Part shown: piece after piece, positions 17,878 to 24,023 of the stretch
Position numbering within the stretch: the first letter of the stretch is position 1
Layout of the letters: every line of letters begins with the position of its first letter
Assembly (NCBI GenBank): GCA_902785455.1
Contig: CACZYY010000034.1
Span: 1 to 53,771 of the forward strand
From: an uncultured Spirochaetaceae bacterium
Lineage (GTDB): Bacteria > Spirochaetota > Spirochaetia > Treponematales > Treponemataceae
Direction: 5' to 3'
DNA: 53,771 nt
Made by a program: the position numbers and the translations under genes
Notes under the pieces: model-generated
The model's input: the letters and a program-made list of their open reading frames with translations, nothing else
What the model was told of the DNA's origin: nothing
The model's database searches: none

Positions 17878-19161
17878 ATGATAGACAAAAACAAAATCAT
17901 GATTCTTTGCAAGGTCGTTGACAATTTCGGCGACATCGGCGTGGTTTACCGCCTTGCCCGCGCCCTGAGCGACCTTCGTCCCGAACTGGAACTAAGTCTT
18001 GTGGTCAGCAATCTCGAAAGCTTCCACAAAATGGCCAGTCAAATCGACCCGACAAAAAAAATCCAGAACTTCCGCTACAAAAACGCCATCTGGAAAATCA
18101 TAGACTGGAATTTGGAAGTGGAAAACGGAAAGCTGAAAACGGAAAGCGAAAAACTTGAAACGGAAAACGATACGGACAAACTTTCCACTTTCCACTTTCC
18201 ACTTTCCATTATCTTGGAGTGTTTCCAATGCGGACGGCCGGACTGGCTTGAAGAGCAGCTTTTTTCACCGGAATTCACGCGCTCGGTTCAGATAATTCAG
18301 ATTGACTACCTCACTGCCGAAGAATATGCCGACGAGTTTCACCTTCTCAAAAGCGGCACACGCAAGGCAAATATCAAGAAGATTTTTTTTATGCCGGGCT
18401 TCACCGAAAAAACAGCAGGTCTGATTATAAATGAGCAGTTAGCAGTCAGCAATGAGCAATCGGGGGCTCCGGCTTCGCCGTCACGCTTTTCGCCCTTCCG
18501 CTTCCGCTCCATTCCTTCGCAAGACGAAGGAACGCCTGCGGCGGGGCTACAATCGTTAGCCCATCCTGCATTTAAAATTTTCTTTTTCGCTTACGAAGAC
18601 GATTGTTCGGCCGCTGTCAAAGGAATCGCGGAATTTCAGAGCAAAATGCGGGAAAGCCGCGCGGATTTTACTGTTGTCGTTTATCTTGCAGAAGGAAAAT
18701 CTTCCGCTCCGTTTGAGGAAAGCTGGAAAAATTTCAATTCACCGTTCAAAATTGAAAAAATTCCTTTTTTACAGCAGGAAGAATTCGATTATTTCATTAC
18801 CACGATGGACTTTCTTTTTGTGCGCGGAGAGGATTCGCTTGCGCGGGCAGCCCTCACAGGTCTTCCGTTTGCATGGCAGGCTTACAAACAGGACGAAAAT
18901 TACCAGCTCGTAAAAGTGAACGCGCTGCTTGACCGCATGAAGGAATATTTTGAGCCAGAGATTTTTGAGCCGATTCAGTCTTTCTGGCAGAGCTACAATG
19001 ATTATGAGAACGCGACAAAATCAGCCCCGCTCACGCAGATGCTTTTGGACTCAGCAAATCAAAAAAACACCAAAGGATTTTGCAATTTTGCCCAAAAACT
19101 TCACGCAAACGGAAATCTTGCGGAACACCTTTTAAATTTTATCGACGCACTTGCATTATAG
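17878..19161 (+). CDS. earP: EF-P arginine 32 rhamnosyltransferase EarP, with repeat-derived insertions
   Basis: A 427-residue glycosyltransferase that transfers rhamnose from dTDP-rhamnose to Arg32 of elongation factor P. The N-terminal signature CKVVDNFGDIGVVYRLARAL holds the two essential aspartates (Asp15, Asp19), and the C-terminal donor-binding signature VRGEDSLARAALTGLPF is intact, as is MPGFTEKTAGL. The protein is about 50 residues longer than the roughly 375-380 I know for the family. The excess coincides with two low-complexity or repeat-derived stretches read in frame: residues 79-111 (Lys/Glu-rich, then Phe-His-Pro) and 185-229 (Ser/Pro/Arg-rich). The partner efp with Arg32 is at 26658-27227. 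The start lies one base after the lipase stop. Confidence 0.92.
   Translation: MIDKNKIMILCKVVDNFGDIGVVYRLARALSDLRPELELSLVVSNLESFHKMASQIDPTKKIQNFRYKNAIWKIIDWNLEVENGKLKTESEKLETENDTDKLSTFHFPLSIILECFQCGRPDWLEEQLFSPEFTRSVQIIQIDYLTAEEYADEFHLLKSGTRKANIKKIFFMPGFTEKTAGLIINEQLAVSNEQSGAPASPSRFSPFRFRSIPSQDEGTPAAGLQSLAHPAFKIFFFAYEDDCSAAVKGIAEFQSKMRESRADFTVVVYLAEGKSSAPFEESWKNFNSPFKIEKIPFLQQEEFDYFITTMDFLFVRGEDSLARAALTGLPFAWQAYKQDENYQLVKVNALLDRMKEYFEPEIFEPIQSFWQSYNDYENATKSAPLTQMLLDSANQKNTKGFCNFAQKLHANGNLAEHLLNFIDALAL
18112..18210. repeat. GGAAA/TTTCC low-complexity repeat inside earP
   Basis: Repeats of GGAAAACG/GGAAAGC on the left and three CTTTCCA units on the right (18181-18208) make the tract partly self-complementary. 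It is read in frame as residues 79-111 of EarP, between conserved blocks. Confidence 0.7.
18431..18562. repeat. AGCAGT tract plus GC-rich hairpin element inside earP
   Basis: The first 30 bases are imperfect repeats of AGCAGTTAGC type. The rest is GC-rich, with hairpin TTCCTTCG (18512-18519) / CGAAGGAA (18525-18532) and a CGGGGCTAC segment that resembles the element at 29537-29617. It is read in frame as EarP residues 185-229. Confidence 0.65.
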
Positions 19162-19165
19162 GAAC

Positions 19166-19197
19166 TTCGAAAAACTGAAGCTTTCGAGATTCCCTTA
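19166..19197. repeat. Short palindromic repeat, TTCGAAAAACTGAA type, copy 2
   Basis: This differs from the copy at 4833-4864 by three bases. It lies between the convergent ends of earP and the LRR gene and overlaps the last codon of the latter, so it could serve both as a transcription stop. Confidence 0.65.
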
Positions 19198-19803
19198 TGA
19201 TATTTTTTGAAGCTCAACATTCCTGTACGGACTTGACGGGAGCGTAAAACGATACGGATTATCCTCGGCATTACCGACGTTTGAAACAGGGATATACTCG
19301 TCATTTTCTTTTTTTACGAACCAGCCGCAAGGATCTGAAAATTCAAGGACAACTAGCTTTTCACAGCCGTCAAAGGCCCTCGCACCGATTTTTTTTACGC
19401 TGGCAGGAATCGAAACGTGCTCAAGATTTTTACAACCTGCAAAAGCCTGATGATTTATAGAAGCAATATTATCAGGAAAATTTATACTGATTAGATTTTG
19501 ATTATCCTTGAACGGACTGTCATATACTTTGTTCAGTTCTTTTACGGCCGAGAGATCCAAAGAAACTAAAACACCGCTTTCACGAATTATGCGGGAAATA
19601 TTGTGCACAGAGATATTCCCGACAGTTCCATTTGCCACAACGCTAACTTCACTTCCTTGTGGCAGCATATGCAGGGCCGTTTCAAAGTCAGACACCTGAA
19701 CAGTATTGTCACCATTTGTGACTTCTACAACAGATGCCGAAAACGCAGACGTTTCATCACCTTCATGGGAAATCACAATCATAAGCCGTGAAAATTTTCG
19801 CAT
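19195..19803 (-). CDS. BspA-like leucine-rich-repeat protein
   Basis: A 202-residue protein with at least two LRR_5 (BspA-type) units, for example FPDNIASINHQAFAGCKNLE and SIPASVKKIGARAFDGCEKL at about residues 105-150. BspA-type proteins usually sit on the cell surface and bind host or neighbour molecules. The start is the ATG at 19803, with AGGAG eight bases upstream. The N-terminus (MRKFSRLMIVISHEGDE) is short and not a convincing signal peptide, so the export signal may have been lost by deletion. It converges with earP over a short repeat. Confidence 0.75.
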   Translation of the reverse strand: MRKFSRLMIVISHEGDETSAFSASVVEVTNGDNTVQVSDFETALHMLPQGSEVSVVANGTVGNISVHNISRIIRESGVLVSLDLSAVKELNKVYDSPFKDNQNLISINFPDNIASINHQAFAGCKNLEHVSIPASVKKIGARAFDGCEKLVVLEFSDPCGWFVKKENDEYIPVSNVGNAEDNPYRFTLPSSPYRNVELQKIS

Positions 19804-19883
19804 AAGCAACTCTCCTCTTACACAATTTTAAAATTCATTATAGCATATATTCAGCATATTTCAAGATTATTATCTTCAGACAA

Positions 19884-19891
19884 GCCGATAA
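19884..19891 (+). promoter_or_regulatory. Sigma-28-like -10 box before the small secreted protein
   Basis: GCCGATAA is an exact FliA -10 match, six bases before the ATG at 19898. TATAAT (19892-19897) directly abuts the ATG. No matching TAAA -35 box is present, so which box is used is open. Confidence 0.35.
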
Positions 19892-19897
19892 TATAAT

Positions 19898-20257
19898 ATG
19901 CTTTTAAAACAAATCTTCTCTGCGTCTATTATTTTTCTTGCCGCAACATTCTCATTCGCATACGAAAAAGTTCAGGTCGTGCTGTCTTTTAAAAGTGGCG
20001 GGGAACTTTACACAACTTTCTATTGCTTTAATGATTTATCTGAAGGCAAAAAAATTGCAGAAGAAATTTTCCATGTAAAAAAATTTGATGAGCTTGCGAA
20101 AGGTGAAAGAGAAAAAATGATTCCGGTTCCGCTTGGAACGAATGTCGGCTACTACGATATGGCTATTTTCTGCTACGGAGCAGAATTCTGGCTCTTCGAA
20201 AACAAGAACGGATTTTTATGGGGAAGAGGCCTTCTCCTCGCTGAACCACGAAGATAA
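19898..20257 (+). CDS. Small secreted protein of unknown function
   Basis: A 119-residue protein with a clean signal peptide (MLLKQIFSASIIFLAATFSFA). The mature part has beta-strand-like segments (VQVVLSFKSGGELYTTFYCF) and a Trp/Phe-rich end (FWLFENKNGFLWGRGLL). I do not recognise the family. No Shine-Dalgarno sequence is present; the promoter-like boxes abut the ATG, so translation may be leaderless. It stands alone between the LRR gene and a large inverted-repeat structure. Confidence 0.6.
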   Translation: MLLKQIFSASIIFLAATFSFAYEKVQVVLSFKSGGELYTTFYCFNDLSEGKKIAEEIFHVKKFDELAKGEREKMIPVPLGTNVGYYDMAIFCYGAEFWLFENKNGFLWGRGLLLAEPRR

Positions 20258-20313
20258 ACCGCAAAATAATAATTAGCCCTAAATTCGAGTTTTGAAGTTC
20301 ATTTGCTATATCA

Positions 20314-20469
20314 AAAAAAACGACTTCCAGTCGTGAAAACGGCTTGTCGAAAGCGCATGCTAGCATGCTACACGCGTTTTGTGTCTGAAACTATATACGT
20401 TAGCCGCTCTCGCGGCAGCACAAAACGAGTGTTTTCGCAAGCCGTTTCGCTCCTTTGCGTCGTTTTTTT
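20314..20469. repeat. Large nested inverted-repeat structure
   Basis: The 314 bases between the small secreted protein and the SpoIIE gene contain no supported gene but a nested palindrome. AAAAAAACGAC (20314-20324) pairs with GTCGTTTTTTT (20459-20469), AAACGGCTTG (20337-20346) with CAAGCCGTTT (20438-20447), and CGTTTTGTG (20375-20383) with CACAAAACG (20419-20427). Side hairpins are ACGACT-TCC-AGTCGT (20320-20334), the perfect palindrome GCATGCTAGCATGC (20355-20368) and GCCGC-TCTC-GCGGC (20403-20416). It could be a bidirectional terminator, a mobile palindromic element or a structured RNA. Confidence 0.75.
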
Positions 20470-20536
20470 GCAATATCTGAAAATTTATAAAACTCGCCAT
20501 TCAGGCTAATTATCTTAATATTTTCTAAAAAAAAAG

Positions 20537-20565
20537 TTTAGATTTTGGAGATTTTATGATATAAT
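20537..20565 (+). promoter_or_regulatory. Promoter for the SpoIIE-type phosphatase gene, predicted leaderless
   Basis: TTTAGA (20537-20542), 17 bases, TATAAT (20560-20565). The expected start is at about 20572, the first base of the GTG start codon. The GGAG at 20547 precedes only a two-codon frame, ATG-ATA-TAA (20556). Confidence 0.5.
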
Positions 20566-20571
20566 CTTAAT

Positions 20572-22683
20572 GTGTTTAAGCATAAGATTCTTTTTTTAAC
20601 ACTTTCTTTTTTCATTCTCATATTTTCAGCCTGTTCAAAATCAAAGAATCAAAACCAGGCACAAGATTTACTCAATTTAAAAGACCGTTTATACTGGGCC
20701 GAATGCGACAGAAACAGCACAATCGAAGACGTTGAATCACGCAGATTTCACAAATTCCGCACGGAAGGCATCGGTAACATAAAAAAAGTCATAAAACCAG
20801 GGCAAGAATATATCTGGCTCATGATGGTTTTTCCTGTCCCCGAAAATCTCAGGCACAAATCCCTTGCACTTCTAATCACATACCTTCATTTCGCGGATAA
20901 AGTCTGGGTAAACGGCACTTATGTCGGGGGGTACGGCCAGTTTCCGCCAAACGAGCGGAGCGTTCTTTGGGGCAGTCATTTTTATTCCATTCCTGATTCC
21001 ATACTCAATTCCGTGGGGCGCAACGTAATATTCATCAAAGTTTATTGCAAAGGTGTCAGCGGCATTTCAGACACAATTTTACTAGGTGAGCATGACCATA
21101 TTGCCACGATAAATACACTCATCAGCTTCTTTCAGTCAACAGTGTATCTCTTCGCTGAAGGCGGCATGCTTTTTACAACAATTCTTTTTCTTCTGATTTA
21201 CTTGTGGCGCAAAAAGGAACGAGCTTATCTTTCATTTTCCGCACTTTGTATTGCATCAATGATTTTTACACTTCCGTTTTGTTCGCCCAACCTGCCGCTT
21301 ATTTTTCCGAGCAAAATTTCATTCCTGCTTTTCATAAAATCCACGATTTGTGAAGGTCTCTACCTGATTGTATTCTTACTCGCCACGCTCACAATTCACT
21401 TCATAAAAGGTTCAGAGACAAAAATTTTCCGCATAATCAGGCTTTCAATACTTGGATTCTGTACGCTCATAACTTTCTGTGCTCCAGACTACAATTTTCT
21501 TGAACTTGTCTGCCCGCTAATGCTTATTCTTTCTGGAGTACAGCTTGTTCTCGGTTTTGGTTTTGTGCTCCATGTCAAACAATCCAAAAGCGAGCGGAAG
21601 AATTTCAGTATTCTCGTAGCGGTATTGGTTCCGCTTTCAATATCAATAGTCATCGACTTAATAATAAAACTTTTTTTCCAGAAAATTGATATTCCATATA
21701 TCACCCTTTTCGGCTGGCAACTCTCAATTTTGTGCTTTCTCATTCTTCTCAGCACCAGATACAACCGGGCCGTCTCTCAGAACGAATACCTCAACATCAA
21801 TCTCCGCAAAGAAATTGACAGGCAGACGATTGAGCTTTCAAAAAAGAACACAGAGCTTGAGCAGCAAATTTTCCGCTCTCAGACCGACCTCGAAATGGCA
21901 TCACTGGTACAAAAAAAATTCTTTCCGTATCCGCCCAAAAAACTTCGAGGCTGGGACATTGCCGTCAGTTACAGCCCGCTGGACAAAGTTTCCGGCGATA
22001 TGTACGATTTTTATGTAAAAGATGACACGCTCAACGGATTCTCTCTGTTTGACGTTTCCGGGCATGGCATTGCCGCAAGTCTCGTAACCATGCTTGCTAA
22101 GAACATAATTTTCCAGTCCTTCATGCGAAATATGCAAAAAAATGAAACTGTTTCGCGAACTCTCTACGAAATCAATGACGAGATTATCGAAGCAAAGGGC
22201 GGCATCGAAAATTACCTCACAGGCCTCATGTTCCGATTCAAGCCGTTCAACGAAAAAGACGTCTGCAAAGTCGAAATGGCAAATGCAGGTCATCCGAATC
22301 CGATTTTCTATTCATCTGAGGATGGAATTTGTGACGAAATAAAATCTGGCAGCAATGTAGATCACCACGGAGCAATCGGTCTTGACTTCATCACAGTTTC
22401 ATTCCCGCAAATCAGCTTTAAAATGGCCGAAAATGATATTCTTTTATTTTATACAGACGGACTCACAGAAAGCCGCAACACCGAAAATGAAATGTTCGGC
22501 AAGGAACGTGTCAAAAAAATCATCCGTTCAAGTTACGCAAAGGATTCACAGTCTATCATGAAAGACATAATCGATGAATTCAATGAGTTCACAAAAGGCG
22601 TAAAACGTGACGATGACATTACAATAGTCGTCTTAAAACGCGAAAATTCTTATAATTTCGTAGAGGAGCTAACAGAAATATGA
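20572..22683 (+). CDS. Membrane lipoprotein with 7TM region and SpoIIE-type PP2C phosphatase domain
   Basis: A 703-residue signalling protein. The N-terminus is a lipoprotein signal (LIFSACSKS), followed by a periplasmic jelly-roll-like region (about 40-185), six to seven membrane helices (about 195-400), a coiled coil (about 405-440) and a C-terminal SpoIIE/RsbU phosphatase domain. Metal-binding aspartates are visible at Asp476 (GDMYDFY) and Asp494 (DVSGHG), with later YTDGLTESRN and DDITIVVLK motifs. It probably dephosphorylates an anti-anti-sigma-type regulator in response to an extracellular signal. The GTG start follows a -10 box by six bases. The stop overlaps the next start by four bases. 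Confidence 0.88.
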   Translation: MFKHKILFLTLSFFILIFSACSKSKNQNQAQDLLNLKDRLYWAECDRNSTIEDVESRRFHKFRTEGIGNIKKVIKPGQEYIWLMMVFPVPENLRHKSLALLITYLHFADKVWVNGTYVGGYGQFPPNERSVLWGSHFYSIPDSILNSVGRNVIFIKVYCKGVSGISDTILLGEHDHIATINTLISFFQSTVYLFAEGGMLFTTILFLLIYLWRKKERAYLSFSALCIASMIFTLPFCSPNLPLIFPSKISFLLFIKSTICEGLYLIVFLLATLTIHFIKGSETKIFRIIRLSILGFCTLITFCAPDYNFLELVCPLMLILSGVQLVLGFGFVLHVKQSKSERKNFSILVAVLVPLSISIVIDLIIKLFFQKIDIPYITLFGWQLSILCFLILLSTRYNRAVSQNEYLNINLRKEIDRQTIELSKKNTELEQQIFRSQTDLEMASLVQKKFFPYPPKKLRGWDIAVSYSPLDKVSGDMYDFYVKDDTLNGFSLFDVSGHGIAASLVTMLAKNIIFQSFMRNMQKNETVSRTLYEINDEIIEAKGGIENYLTGLMFRFKPFNEKDVCKVEMANAGHPNPIFYSSEDGICDEIKSGSNVDHHGAIGLDFITVSFPQISFKMAENDILLFYTDGLTESRNTENEMFGKERVKKIIRSSYAKDSQSIMKDIIDEFNEFTKGVKRDDDITIVVLKRENSYNFVEELTEI

Positions 22684-23438
22684 TAACACAAAAACAATGG
22701 TTTGATGATGACGGAATTACATTCCACAGCGAGCATAAAGTTCAGTTCTCACAGAGCGATTCTAACAAACGAATGAGCCTGTACGAACTTCTAAAAGTCA
22801 GCAGCGACATGGCAGTCGAAGATTACGCCCAGCAGGGAATGGATAGGGACACTCTCACCGAACACGGCTATGCAATTCTGGTCTCACGGACTGCATTCAG
22901 ATTTCACAAAATGCCCAAAGAGAACGAAAATTATGTTTTCACCACTTACGAAGAAAAGGCCGAGCCTCTTCAGCTCGTGCGTGCATACGAATTCACCACG
23001 CCGCAGGGAGAGCCGCTAATCACAGGAATCAGTTCCTGGATTCTGGTTGATCCTGTCGCACATAGAATCATTCCGACCAAAAAATTTGACATGAGGAAGC
23101 CGGTGGAATCACAAAAAGAGCACGACTGTCTCAAATATGGCAAAATTCAGATTCCAGAAGATATCGAAAAATGGGATGAACGAATAATAAAATACTCGGA
23201 CATCGACGGCAACAACCACGTAAACAATGCACGTTACGGCGCATTCGTTGCAGATTCAATTCCGGCTGATTTTCGCACGGCAACATTCACTGATTTCAGG
23301 CTCAACTACGCAAAAGAAGCAAAACTTGGTCAAAAGCTTGAAATTTTTGGCAAAATCAACGAATCAGAAAAGAAGTTCACAATCGTAGGCAAAACCGAAG
23401 AAGGAGTTTCTTTTGAAAGCGAATTATTTTATTCCTGA
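22680..23438 (+). CDS. Acyl-ACP thioesterase (FatA/FatB-like)
   Basis: A 252-residue double-hotdog thioesterase that releases fatty acids from acyl carrier protein in the cytoplasm. The N-terminal hotdog begins with VQFSQSDSNKRMSLYELLKV; the second contains KYSDIDGNNHVNNARYGAFV, the block that carries the catalytic Asn-His pair in plant and bacterial Fat enzymes. Length is normal. It overlaps the phosphatase gene by four bases (ATGA), so its translation is coupled to a signalling protein, an uncommon pairing that may tie membrane lipid supply to an envelope signal. Confidence 0.9.
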   Translation: MITQKQWFDDDGITFHSEHKVQFSQSDSNKRMSLYELLKVSSDMAVEDYAQQGMDRDTLTEHGYAILVSRTAFRFHKMPKENENYVFTTYEEKAEPLQLVRAYEFTTPQGEPLITGISSWILVDPVAHRIIPTKKFDMRKPVESQKEHDCLKYGKIQIPEDIEKWDERIIKYSDIDGNNHVNNARYGAFVADSIPADFRTATFTDFRLNYAKEAKLGQKLEIFGKINESEKKFTIVGKTEEGVSFESELFYS

Positions 23439-23453
23439 GGATTTTAGGCATCC

Positions 23454-24011
23454 ATGAAGAGAAAGATTTTTTTGCTGGCCCTTTTTTTGATTTTCTCTAC
23501 AAGCCCTTTTTTTGCTCAACCAGGCGGAGGAAGGGGGCCTTCTGGTCATGGCGGGCCAGGCGGGCCAGGCGGCTCACATTCTCCGTCAAGTCCGGGAGCT
23601 GGTCGTGGCGGGCACAGCGCACCAATAAATCCCGGCAATCTGAACACAAGCGGCACACACTCTTTCAACGGAATGCGTTTACCCAGCAAGCACGATCCGT
23701 TTCAAGTCGTGCATATCGAAACAACCTCCGAAATCATTCTCATAACTTTCAACATTCCTATAAATCCATCGACCTGCAAACGTGAAAATATTTTTATAAA
23801 TGGAAAGGAACTCGATGAATCCTCGGATTTCCGCTACAACAAAACCGGTAAAATTCTCGAAATCAAAACAAAATTATCAGTCGGAACTAAATTCACTCTG
23901 GAATTCAAAAATTTAAAGTCCTATGATCAGGAAGAGCTGAAAGTCAAAAAATTCGACTCTCTTTTACCATGGACATCAAAAGAATATTCATGCAAAACAT
24001 CTGCACCATAA
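23454..24011 (+). CDS. Secreted Gly/Pro-rich protein with beta-sandwich domain
   Basis: A 185-residue protein with a signal peptide ending near PFFAQ, then a low-complexity stretch of about 45 residues rich in Gly, Pro, Ser and His, and a C-terminal domain of beta strands (VHIETTSEIILITFNIPINP, KILEIKTKLSVGTKFTLEFK) reminiscent of Big/SbsA-type adhesive domains. It follows the thioesterase by 15 bases and precedes the hybrid kinase by 12, so it belongs to the same transcription unit. It may be an extracytoplasmic component sensed by, or displayed with, the kinase, but the sequence does not prove this. Confidence 0.65.
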   Translation: MKRKIFLLALFLIFSTSPFFAQPGGGRGPSGHGGPGGPGGSHSPSSPGAGRGGHSAPINPGNLNTSGTHSFNGMRLPSKHDPFQVVHIETTSEIILITFNIPINPSTCKRENIFINGKELDESSDFRYNKTGKILEIKTKLSVGTKFTLEFKNLKSYDQEELKVKKFDSLLPWTSKEYSCKTSAP

Positions 24012-24023
24012 GGAGACTAGCGC

